A stretch of 8,210 nt of DNA from Oscillospiraceae bacterium (GCA_020024175.1 JAHHUB010000076.1:1-8210), one strand, 5' to 3'; positions 1 to 5,887 are shown, numbered from the stretch's first letter. The notes: generated by a model from the sequence alone, not told the origin. Numbers and translations are program-made.

Positions 1-29
1 TTTATTTGTTAACATATTCGTTAAATTCA

Positions 30-58
30 TTGACAAACAGAAAAAAATATCATAAAAT
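30..58 (+). promoter_or_regulatory. Sigma-A type promoter of hppA
   Basis: A perfect -35 box TTGACA (30-35) is followed by a 17-bp spacer and a -10 box TAAAAT (53-58), one base from consensus. Transcription would begin near 65 and give a leader of about 97 nt before the hppA start. An inverted repeat, TATCAG (62-67) and CTGATA (75-80) around a 7-nt centre, sits at the expected start site and could be an operator or a short 5' hairpin. I do not recognise a known riboswitch in the leader. Confidence 0.75.
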
Positions 59-161
59 AGCTATCAGGGTTATGCTGATACCATGGGAAAGGGAGAGCGG
101 ACTTTTCTCAAAATAAAGGCATAAAAAATCAATACATTTTTTGAATAGGAGTGTAAAGACA

Positions 162-2219
162 ATGGATTTAATGTTCCTGGCACCTGTGGGTGCAGTCGCT
201 GCTCTGCTTTATGTTGCTTACCTTTATAAGAAGGTTCTTAAAGAAGACGAAGGCACAGCAGAAATGAAAAAAATTGCCGGCAATATTAAGCACGGCGCAA
301 TGGCATACCTTAAACGTCAATATAAAGGCGTAGGTATCTTCTTTGTCATCATGTTTGTTGTTATGATGATTTTATCAATGTTTGGAATGGTTAACAAATT
401 TACACCATTTGCATTTGTAACAGGCGGTTTATTCTCCGCACTTTCCGGATATATCGGAATGTCAATAGCTACATCCTCTAACTCCAGAACAGCTAATGCT
501 GCTATGAAGAGCCTTAATGACGGTCTTAAAGTTGCATTCTCCGCAGGTTCTGTAATGGGCTTTACAGTTGTAGGTCTCGGACTTTTGGATATGTCTATTT
601 GGTACTATCTTCTCAAGATGTTCCTTGGAAACGATGTAAATGCTATTGCTAACGCAATGCTTACATTTGGTATGGGTGCTTCCGCTATGGCTTTGTTTGC
701 AAGAGTTGGCGGTGGTATCTTCACAAAGGCTGCTGACGTTGGTGCTGACCTTGTTGGTAAAGTAGAAGCAGGTATTCCTGAAGATGACCCACGTAACCCT
801 GCTGTTATCGCTGATAACGTTGGTGATAACGTTGGTGACGTTGCAGGTATGGGTGCTGACCTTTACGAATCATATGCAGGTGCAAGACTTTCTGCTTGTG
901 CATTGGCTGTATCTGCAGGCCTTGGAATTACAGGTATGTCAGTTCCTACAGCTTTGGCTACAATCGGCGTTTTAGCATCAATTATTGGTACATTCTTTGT
1001 TAAAACAAAGGAAGGTGCTTCTCAAAGAGAACTTCTCGGTTCACTTAGAAAAGGTACTTATATCAGTGCGGCTCTTGTAGCTATTGCTGCATTCTTCCTT
1101 ATTAAGTATACAGAATCTCCTATGGGACTTTATGGTGCAATCCTTTCTGGTTTGCTTGCAGGTGCTCTTATTGGTTACTTCACAGAATACTACACATCAG
1201 ATACATATAAGCCTACACAAAAATTGGCTGAAACATCTCAAACAGGTCCTGCTACAATTATCATCGGCGGTTTGTCCCTTGGTATGAACTCCACAGCTAT
1301 TCCTGTTGTTATTGTAAGTATTTCTATTCTTGTCAGCTACTTTATTTCCGGTCAGGGCAGCATGGGTCTTTTCGGTATTGCACTTTCCGCAGTAGGTATG
1401 CTTTCCACACTTGGTATCACACTTGCTACAGATGCTTACGGACCTGTTGCTGATAACGCAGGTGGTATTGCTGAAATGGCAGGTCTTGGTGAAGAAGTAA
1501 GAAACAGAACAGATGCTCTTGACTCTTTGGGTAACACAACAGCTGCTACAGGTAAAGGTTTTGCTATCGGTTCTGCTGCTTTGACAGCTTTGGCTCTTAT
1601 TGTTGCTTATATTGACCAAGTTAAGATTATTAAACCTGACTTTGAGTTTAATCTCAGTGTTACAAACCCATCTGTATTGGTTGGTTTGTTCGTAGGTTCT
1701 GTACTTCCTTTCATCTTTGCTGCTATGACAATGGAATCCGTTGGTAAGGCTGCACAAAGTATCGTTGTTGAAGTAAGACGCCAATTTAAGGAAATCAAAG
1801 GCCTTATGGAAGGTACAGCAGAAGCTGATTATGCTTCCTGTGTTGACCTTTGTACAAAGTCAGCTCAATCCGAAATGGTTCCTCCTGCAATTCTTGCAGT
1901 AGTAGCTCCAATTCTTGTTGGTTTCATCCTTGGTGTAAACGGTGTTGTTGGTATGCTTGCAGGTTCTACAGTAACAGGTTTTATCCTTGCTATCATGATG
2001 GCTAATGCCGGTGGTGCATGGGATAACTGTAAGAAGTATATTGAAGCTGGACATCACGGCGGCAAGGGCAGCGACAACCACAAGGCTGCAGTTGTTGGTG
2101 ATACAGTGGGAGACCCATTCAAGGATACTTCCGGTCCTGCTATCAACATTTTGATTAAACTTTTGTCCACAGTTGCTATCGTATTCGCTCAGTTAGCACT
2201 TACATCACTTATTAAGTAA
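162..2219 (+). CDS. hppA: Membrane-bound K+-stimulated, ion-translocating pyrophosphatase
   Basis: This integral membrane enzyme hydrolyses pyrophosphate to phosphate and uses the energy to pump Na+ and/or H+ out of the cytoplasm. The 685-aa length is normal for the family, with many hydrophobic segments from residue 5 to the C-terminus. The pyrophosphate/Mg site is complete: DVGADLVGKVE (D192, D196, K200, E202), then DNVGDNVGDVAGMGADLYES with D218, D222, D226 and E236, and near the end the DTVGDPFKDTSGP motif. The sequence GNTTAATGKG has Ala where K+-independent enzymes carry Lys, so it belongs to the K+-dependent class (family knowledge). Glu in DLYES is compatible with Na+ pumping, but the ion cannot be fixed by eye. 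I chose ATG 162 because AGGAG lies at 147-151; an upstream in-frame TTG at 141 overlaps that site. The codons are dominated by GCT, GGT, GTT and ACA, unlike the other genes here, which suggests high expression. It is monocistronic. Confidence 0.97.
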   Translation: MDLMFLAPVGAVAALLYVAYLYKKVLKEDEGTAEMKKIAGNIKHGAMAYLKRQYKGVGIFFVIMFVVMMILSMFGMVNKFTPFAFVTGGLFSALSGYIGMSIATSSNSRTANAAMKSLNDGLKVAFSAGSVMGFTVVGLGLLDMSIWYYLLKMFLGNDVNAIANAMLTFGMGASAMALFARVGGGIFTKAADVGADLVGKVEAGIPEDDPRNPAVIADNVGDNVGDVAGMGADLYESYAGARLSACALAVSAGLGITGMSVPTALATIGVLASIIGTFFVKTKEGASQRELLGSLRKGTYISAALVAIAAFFLIKYTESPMGLYGAILSGLLAGALIGYFTEYYTSDTYKPTQKLAETSQTGPATIIIGGLSLGMNSTAIPVVIVSISILVSYFISGQGSMGLFGIALSAVGMLSTLGITLATDAYGPVADNAGGIAEMAGLGEEVRNRTDALDSLGNTTAATGKGFAIGSAALTALALIVAYIDQVKIIKPDFEFNLSVTNPSVLVGLFVGSVLPFIFAAMTMESVGKAAQSIVVEVRRQFKEIKGLMEGTAEADYASCVDLCTKSAQSEMVPPAILAVVAPILVGFILGVNGVVGMLAGSTVTGFILAIMMANAGGAWDNCKKYIEAGHHGGKGSDNHKAAVVGDTVGDPFKDTSGPAINILIKLLSTVAIVFAQLALTSLIK

Positions 2220-2241
2220 TTTTAAAATCTTAATAATAAAA

Positions 2242-2294
2242 ATGCTCTCAAATCACATAATTTAAATGTGGTTTGAGAGCATATTTTTATTTTT
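2242..2294. terminator. Bidirectional intrinsic terminator between hppA and the XRE gene
   Basis: The arms ATGCTCTCAAATCACAT (2242-2258) and ATGTGGTTTGAGAGCAT (2266-2282) form a 17-bp stem with one G-U pair and a 7-nt loop. A T-rich tract (2284-2294) follows on the plus strand. On the minus strand the stem is followed by TTTTATTATTAA. It therefore serves hppA and can also stop the convergent gene. It abuts the stop codon of that gene at 2287-2289. Confidence 0.9.
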
Positions 2295-2928
2295 CATTAT
2301 TTATTTTACGGAAACAAAAATAAGTAACAAAACTGCAAATAATAATATAGATAATACCGCATATCATATTTCTTACACCTAAATTGGTTATAATATTAAA
2401 AATACTGCAAACAGTATTAAATAATATTACAATGGGAAAAAACAGCCAAATCCAGTTGTTAAGCATAATATACTTATATTTTTTTATTTTTAAAAGAGAG
2501 GGTTGTTTTTTAATCAGAAATCTGTTTATATTTTCTGCAAAAAACATGGCAAAAAAGCTGTATATCATAAATATTGTGCCAACTAAAAAAGCAAAATAAT
2601 TTTGCCAGGTAAGCCAAATAATTAATGTTGAAACAAATCCTAAAACATTGCTGGCTATACCTGTTATATAAAATATGTTAGTTGTAAATAAAACTTCTTC
2701 CTCAGGTAAAGATTTATTATTATTACAGGTTTCTGTTCCCTTTATAAGATAATCTGTGGTTACTCCGAAATAATCACTTAAAATTATTATCTTATCCAAA
2801 TCAGGCATACACTGTTCACTTTCCCATTTGCTTACAGCCTGACGAGAAACCCCTATTTTATCTGCCAGCTCCTCCTGAGAAATACCTTTTAATTTTCTTT
2901 GTTCTTGAATTCTGTTTGCTAATGTCAT
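2287..2928 (-). CDS. XRE/Cro-family HTH regulator with a membrane-embedded C-terminal half
   Basis: This is a 213-aa predicted DNA-binding protein. Residues 5-62 form a typical XRE/Cro helix-turn-helix: a GISQEELADKIGVSRQAVSKWE stretch starting near residue 15, followed by P42-DL and the usual FGVTTDYLIKG ending. After a short polar linker (65-78) the remainder is hydrophobic, with about four membrane helices (roughly 88-107, 111-130, 158-177, 187-206) separated by a basic segment KKQPSLLKIKKYK. The regulator is therefore probably anchored in the membrane. This architecture is common in Clostridia, but ligands and targets are mostly unknown. ATG 2928 has AGGA seven bases upstream (2936-2939 on the plus strand). 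The gene is convergent with hppA and divergent from the small sporulation-like operon. Repeat motifs in its promoter region suggest autoregulation (inference). Confidence 0.88.
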   Translation of the reverse strand: MTLANRIQEQRKLKGISQEELADKIGVSRQAVSKWESEQCMPDLDKIIILSDYFGVTTDYLIKGTETCNNNKSLPEEEVLFTTNIFYITGIASNVLGFVSTLIIWLTWQNYFAFLVGTIFMIYSFFAMFFAENINRFLIKKQPSLLKIKKYKYIMLNNWIWLFFPIVILFNTVCSIFNIITNLGVRNMICGIIYIIICSFVTYFCFRKINNEK

Positions 2929-2961
2929 AAATTGGTCCTGCCTTTCTTTTAGTATGGATGT

Positions 2962-2991
2962 ATTGTATCATAAAATGCAGTTGCATAACAA
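2962..2991 (-). promoter_or_regulatory. Proximal promoter candidate (P1) of the XRE gene
   Basis: Read on the minus strand, TTGTTA (plus-strand 2986-2991) is followed by an 18-bp spacer and TACAAT (2962-2967), a plausible sigma-A promoter about 34 bases from the start codon. A short inverted repeat, ATGCA-GT-TGCAT (2975-2986), lies inside the spacer, a position where a bound repressor would block RNA polymerase. Confidence 0.5.
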
Positions 2992-3030
2992 TAAATTAAG
3001 CATATAAATATGTCAACCTGTGGTTGCATA
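2975..3030. repeat. Candidate operator repeats upstream of the XRE gene
   Basis: The octamer GTTGCATA occurs at 2980-2987 and again at 3023-3030, a 43-bp offset close to four helical turns. Each copy is part of a small inverted repeat: ATGCA-GT-TGCAT at 2975-2986 and CAACC-TGT-GGTTG at 3014-3026. Both lie on promoter elements of the XRE gene. The natural guess is a pair of operators for the XRE protein itself, but octamer repeats can occur by chance in AT-rich DNA. Confidence 0.4.
2988..3016 (-). promoter_or_regulatory. Distal promoter candidate (P2) of the XRE gene
   Basis: On the minus strand a perfect TTGACA (plus-strand 3011-3016) is followed by a 17-bp spacer and TATTGT (2988-2993), a four-of-six -10 box. 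The -35 overlaps the inverted repeat CAACC-TGT-GGTTG (3014-3026). P1 and P2 overlap, so only one may be active. Confidence 0.4.
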
Positions 3031-3100
3031 GGAAAAATTATAGTTTATTTAATTAATTTTAAAAGGTAAAATTAATTGAATGTCAGTAATTTTACTGTTG

Positions 3101-3129
3101 TAACATTTTTTAACTGGCAGGTATATAAT
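3101..3129 (+). promoter_or_regulatory. Sigma-E-like promoter of the spoVM operon
   Basis: TAACATT (3101-3107) matches six of seven positions of the Bacillus sigma-E -35 consensus KMATATT. After a 14-bp spacer, TATATAAT (3122-3129) matches six of eight positions of CATACAHT. Transcription would start near 3137, just before the ribosome binding site at 3148-3157. The -10 also contains TATAAT (3124-3129), but no good sigma-A -35 lies at the right distance. Sigma-E control would fit the downstream spoVM, which is sigma-E dependent in Bacillus subtilis. Confidence 0.45.
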
Positions 3130-3161
3130 ATAGTAAAATCAAATTGCGGAGGGTGATATAA

Positions 3162-3332
3162 ATGAAAAGAAAACGGCCTTGCCGCAATAAGCACCCCCGA
3201 TTTTGTTTTGCACCACTGATAGCCATATGCTTTGGAGCAGGGTTGTTTTTCAGTATTTTTTGTTCTGTGCAGGTAGTGGCATTTTTTGCAGGTATATGCC
3301 TTATCATTTTGGGGATTTATGCTTTAGATTAA
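3162..3332 (+). CDS. 56-aa Cys-rich hydrophobic protein, upstream partner of spoVM
   Basis: This is a small open frame with a very strong ribosome binding site, GGAGGGTGAT (3148-3157), nine bases from ATG 3162. The protein begins with a basic, Cys-containing head (MKRKRPCRNKHPRF) and continues with two hydrophobic stretches, about residues 15-33 and 36-54, ending in Leu-Asp. It holds five cysteines (7, 15, 23, 34, 46). I expect a small integral membrane protein with the positive N-terminus in the cytoplasm. I cannot name a family. The stop is 25 nt before the spoVM start, with no terminator between, so the two are very probably co-transcribed and a role in sporulation is a reasonable inference. 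The strong ribosome binding site and the clean position between promoter and spoVM support a real gene. Confidence 0.75.
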   Translation: MKRKRPCRNKHPRFCFAPLIAICFGAGLFFSIFCSVQVVAFFAGICLIILGIYALD

Positions 3333-3357
3333 ATTATATGAGATGGGCGGTGTTTTA

Positions 3358-3441
3358 ATGAAAGTCATAGTTGTAAGAAGTCCAAAGTTTTTGGCAGGGA
3401 TTTTGAGAAGTATTTTTAAAATAAATAAAAAGGATACATAA
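3358..3441 (+). CDS. spoVM: SpoVM-like 27-aa stage V sporulation peptide
   Basis: SpoVM is a tiny amphipathic helix that inserts in the outer forespore membrane, senses its convex curvature and anchors SpoIVA so that the spore coat can assemble. The peptide here starts MKVIVVRSPKFLAGILRSIF and ends in a Lys-rich tail (KINKKDT). It aligns without gaps to the 26-aa Bacillus subtilis SpoVM: initial MK, Pro at position 9 (known to be critical there), PKFL followed by a small residue and Gly, the I/V-R pair in the helix, and a basic end. ATG 3358 has GGCGGTG, one mismatch from GGAGGTG, at 3346-3352. It is the second gene of a two-gene operon and is followed by a strong terminator. In Bacillus spoVM lies near prkC and rpmB; that context is not present here. 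Confidence 0.85.
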   Translation: MKVIVVRSPKFLAGILRSIFKINKKDT

Positions 3442-3454
3442 TGTTTTATATAAA

Positions 3455-3493
3455 AAAAACCGTTCTCCGAATTAATATGAGAGAACGGTTTTT
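3455..3493. terminator. Bidirectional intrinsic terminator after spoVM
   Basis: AAAAACCGTTCTC (3455-3467) pairs perfectly with GAGAACGGTTTTT (3481-3493), giving a 13-bp stem with a 13-nt loop. T-runs follow on both strands (plus 3489-3493; minus opposite the A8 tract 3452-3459). It ends the spoVM operon and, from the other side, the 61-aa minus-strand gene, whose stop codon is four bases away. Confidence 0.9.
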
Positions 3494-3496
3494 ATG

Positions 3497-3682
3497 TTAT
3501 TTTTTCTTAAATGATAAAATAAATAAAATCAGTGCTGTTAAAAGATAAATTCCATAAATTGTGTATGAAACTGTATTGCTCCAGGGAAAAGAAACCTCAG
3601 GATGATTTATTGCAAAAATAAAAAATACAATAAAACCAATGAACATAAAAATTGAGATAATTCTTGAAATTTTCTTATTCAT
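3497..3682 (-). CDS. 61-aa two-helix membrane protein, function unknown
   Basis: This is a short but convincing gene: ATG 3682 has AAAGGA (plus-strand 3692-3697) nine bases upstream, and the frame ends at a strong terminator. The protein has two hydrophobic helices, about residues 8-25 and 38-58, joined by a polar hairpin with the sequence INHPEVSFPWSNTVSY, and a lysine cap at the C-terminus (KKK). Both ends are basic, which predicts N-in/C-in topology with the HPEVSFPWSN loop outside. I cannot assign a function. It could be transcribed by read-through from the hflX remnant, because I see no terminator in 3683-3818, or from a weak local promoter whose only visible part is a minus-strand TATAAT at 3780-3785. 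Confidence 0.7.
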   Translation of the reverse strand: MNKKISRIISIFMFIGFIVFFIFAINHPEVSFPWSNTVSYTIYGIYLLTALILFILSFKKK

Positions 3683-3818
3683 AAAATCATTTCCTTTCTG
3701 TTTAACTTATGTTGTCAGTAAAATAACATACAGGCAAAGAAAAAAATATAAATCTCTGTTGGAGCAAAGAAAAATTCCGATTATATCTAGTTTACAAGCT
3801 TTTGTTTGTTTTCTGAAA

Positions 3819-4820
3819 TTATTTGTTATAAATAAAATCTTTTACTTTATGCAAGATTTTAATGTCAACCAAAGCGTCAACCAAAGTTCCCTCAGCAATG
3901 TATTCTTCAGAGAAAATTTTGCCATCAATGCGAATTTCATTTAATATACCGCTGTTTGAATAAGGGACAAGGAGTATAAGCCTTTTTTGAGAAGGTTCCA
4001 GTGTTTTTTCTATGGTTTTAACTAAATTGTCAAAACCATATCCTGTTTTGGCAGAGATTAAAACTGTATTGTTTTCTAATCCCACCGGAACATTATCCAA
4101 TTTATCGCATTTATTCATTACAGTGATAACAGGTACAGATTCAGCACCCAAAGAATACATAAGTTCTTTTGTAACAGCAATTTGTTCAGGCATTTCCTCA
4201 TTTGATGCATCACATACATTTAAAACAATGTCAGCATTTGCTGCTTCTTCCAAAGTGGATTTAAAAGCCTCTACCAAATGGTGGGGAAGTCTGCGGATAA
4301 GGCCTACTGTATCAATGAGAATAACAGTTCTGCCGTTTGGCAGTTCCAATGCTCTTGAGGTAGGGTCAAGAGTGGCAAAAAGTTTATTTTCAGCCAATAC
4401 ACCTGCATCTGTAAGGGCATTGAGCAAAGTGGATTTTCCTACATTTGTGTAGCCAACTATGGCAACAGTGGTAATACCGTCTTTTTTACGGCGTGTTCGG
4501 AGAAGTTTTCGTTTGTTTTCAAGCTTGTCAAGTTGTTCTTCCAATGACTGGATTCGTCTGCGTATATGACGGCGGTCGCTTTCCAGCTTGGTTTCACCGG
4601 GACCTCTGGTACCTATACCTCCACCTAGACGGGACAAGTCGTTGCCTATACCCATAAGTCTTGGAAGAAGATATTTCTGCTGTGCCAGCTCGACTTGAAG
4701 TCGTCCCTCGGAAGTATTGGCTCTTTGAGCAAAAATATCCAAAATCAGCATGGTTCTGTCAATAACGGGACAGTCAAGAATTTTTTCGGAGTTTCTGATT
4801 TGGCTGGCAGTCAGTTCATC
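3819..4820 (-). pseudogene. hflX: 5'-truncated hflX (ribosome-splitting GTPase HflX)
   Basis: Intact HflX (about 410-430 aa) binds the 50S subunit and uses GTP to split stalled or hibernating ribosomes. Here the HflX frame is open for 334 codons including the stop. It begins at 4820 with DELTASQIRN...CPVIDRTMLILDIFAQRA, a conserved internal part of the family, directly after an in-frame TAA. Almost the whole N-terminal domain (about 85-90 residues) is missing. The rest looks intact. Counting from the first Met (4751), it has the TRGPGETKLESDRR motif (48-61), P-loop GYTNVGKST (100-108), DTVG (147-150), NKCD (213-216), SAK (233-235) and the C-terminal domain. A 310-aa protein from ATG 4751 is possible, but no Shine-Dalgarno sequence precedes it. 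I infer a recent loss, because the conserved residues upstream of that Met have not decayed. A natural short form or an assembly join cannot be excluded. Confidence 0.75.
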
Positions 4821-5210
4821 TTAAATGTTATAATCTTTAAACTGTAAAGCTCTTTGGTCACGGAAAGCAGTAAAAGCTTTGATAATTTTATCTGAATTTC
4901 CCTGTGTGGGTTCAATTATATAAATATCAGCTACACCGAATTTTCCGTCAGTTTTTTTGATATAATATTTTTTGAAATATGATTTATCAATATTAAGTAT
5001 ATCAGTTATAAATTTTTTATCTCCATCTTCAACCCCTTTTATATTTACATTTTTATATATTTCATCCAAAGCTTTTTTGGGGTCGTTTACATTAGATATA
5101 CTGCTTTTGCTTATATCATTATATTTGTCATTATGTTGTTTTTCAGAATTGCAGCCTGTAAATATTATTGATATTGTCAATATAAATATTAATAAAAATT
5201 TTTTGTACAT
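4821..5210 (-). CDS. DUF4358-like lipoprotein, probably shortened at the C-terminus
   Basis: This is a 129-aa predicted surface lipoprotein. Residues 1-19 are a hydrophobic signal sequence ending in the lipobox FTGC, with Cys20 as the lipidation site. A Lys/Asn/Ser-rich linker (21-45) precedes a small folded domain that resembles DUF4358 of Clostridia lipoproteins: ITDILNIDKSYFKKYYIKK, then FGVADIYIIEPTQGNSDKIIKAF and an RDQRALQFKDYN segment. Members I recall continue past this point for roughly 35-45 residues, with a strand around a GNYV-type motif; here a TAA stops the frame. The function of the family is unknown. ATG 5210 has GTGAGGT (plus-strand 5218-5224) and a near-perfect promoter. The stop touches the hflX remnant in the same frame, so both genes appear to have been cut by one event. 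Confidence 0.75.
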   Translation of the reverse strand: MYKKFLLIFILTISIIFTGCNSEKQHNDKYNDISKSSISNVNDPKKALDEIYKNVNIKGVEDGDKKFITDILNIDKSYFKKYYIKKTDGKFGVADIYIIEPTQGNSDKIIKAFTAFRDQRALQFKDYNI

Positions 5211-5236
5211 TTTTTTAACCTCACTTTTATATAACT

Positions 5237-5264
5237 ATTATACTGTTTTGCAGCTAAGTGTCAA
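5237..5264 (-). promoter_or_regulatory. Consensus sigma-A promoter of the lipoprotein gene
   Basis: On the minus strand a perfect TTGACA (plus-strand 5259-5264) and a perfect TATAAT (5237-5242) are separated by 16 bp. Transcription would start about 20 bases upstream of the coding start. It would drive the DUF4358-like gene and probably the hflX remnant behind it. Confidence 0.8.
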
Positions 5265-5401
5265 CCGATTATTATATTATAACAATTTTATTTTGTATTT
5301 ATTAATATATTTTTAAATTAAAACTTGTGGGATATTTAGCTTTTAAAAAATAAAGTAATATGTTAGAATAAAACAAACATATAAAACAGGAGAAAATTTT
5401 T

Positions 5402-5746
5402 ATGAAACTAATGGTTCTTATTTTAAACAAAACAGAAGTTTTGGAGCATTTATTAAAGGAATTGGCTGAAATAGGTGTAAGCGGTTCCACTATTATACCC
5501 AGTACCGGTATGGCAAAAGCTCTTATAGACTGTGATGAATATTCATTTTTAAATTCTCTCAAAGTGATTTTAGACCCTGATAGAGAAGAAAGCCGAACAG
5601 TGCTTACAGTTTTAAAAGATGAATTGGAGGAACCTGCTCTTGATTGTATTGAAAGAGTGGTGGGAGATTTGTCAAACCCCAATACTGCTATAGCATTTAC
5701 TCTTCCCATATGCAATATAAGAGGAATGAATAAAAATATAAAATAG
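5402..5746 (+). CDS. PII-like small protein, function unknown
   Basis: This is a 114-aa soluble protein. Its pattern fits the ferredoxin-like fold of the PII/CutA superfamily: a first strand MKLMVLILN, a helix with TEVLEHLLKELAEIGV, a strand GSTIIPSTG, then the long middle loop, a strand RTVLTVLKDE, a helix (EPALDCIERVV) and the closing GDLSNPNTAIAFTLPI. Comparable clostridial proteins are usually labelled hypothetical or nitrogen regulatory PII-like. The T-loop tyrosine region and Walker-like residues of true GlnB/GlnK are not recognisable, so ordinary nitrogen control is not supported. It is not next to amtB or glnA, and its ligand and partner are unknown. ATG 5402 has AGGAG at 5388-5392, nine bases upstream. 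It is a single gene with its own terminator. The promoter is not clear; TAGAAT at 5364-5369 is the best -10 candidate. Confidence 0.75.
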   Translation: MKLMVLILNKTEVLEHLLKELAEIGVSGSTIIPSTGMAKALIDCDEYSFLNSLKVILDPDREESRTVLTVLKDELEEPALDCIERVVGDLSNPNTAIAFTLPICNIRGMNKNIK

Positions 5747-5751
5747 CTAAC

Positions 5752-5790
5752 AAAAACAGGACAGTGCTTATTTAACTGTCCTGTTTTTTT
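5752..5790. terminator. Bidirectional intrinsic terminator between the PII-like gene and rqcH
   Basis: AAAAACAGGACAGT (5752-5765) pairs with ACTGTCCTGTTTTT (5775-5788) in a 14-bp stem around a 9-nt loop. Seven T residues end it on the plus strand (5784-5790), and TTTTTG follows on the minus strand. It lies six bases after the PII-like stop codon. From the other side it would end the rqcH transcript after about 100 nt of untranslated sequence. Confidence 0.92.
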
Positions 5791-5887
5791 AAATTCCTTT
5801 AAGGTGTGGTTACGAAAATTTGTATTAACAGTAACTAAAGTTTTATCATAAATAATATAAATTGTTTTTATATACGCAGTTAGTTTG

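Noticed and set aside
59..161. Fluoride (crcB) or other known riboswitch upstream of hppA
   Set aside because: The conserved fluoride riboswitch blocks are not present, and I see no c-di-GMP, c-di-AMP or M-box core. Only weak hairpins are visible.
1197..1784. 195-codon open frame on the minus strand inside hppA
   Set aside because: It is antisense to an unmistakable pyrophosphatase. The translation is Cys/Ser/Asn-rich and of low complexity, with no ribosome binding site, and is produced by the strong codon bias of hppA.
3441..3548. Short frame starting in the TAATG overlap with the spoVM stop
   Set aside because: It reads straight through the terminator stem and into the antisense of the 61-aa gene. 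It has no separate ribosome binding site.
3733..3778. Direct repeat GCAAAGAAAAA in the 3683-3818 intergenic stretch
   Set aside because: Two A-rich 11-mers in AT-rich DNA without symmetry or a promoter relation are most likely chance.
3683..3818. Terminator for the hflX remnant
   Set aside because: No stem of useful length followed by a T-run on the minus strand was found, so read-through into the 61-aa gene is likely.
4012..4452. 146-codon plus-strand frame opposite hflX
   Set aside because: It lies fully antisense to the GTPase core with its P-loop and NKCD motifs. No ribosome binding site or domain is visible.
4821..5210. Lipoprotein frame as the missing N-terminus of HflX through a simple point mutation to TAA
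   Set aside because: The upstream protein has a signal peptide and a lipobox and bears no resemblance to the HflX N-terminal domain, so reverting the stop would not restore HflX.
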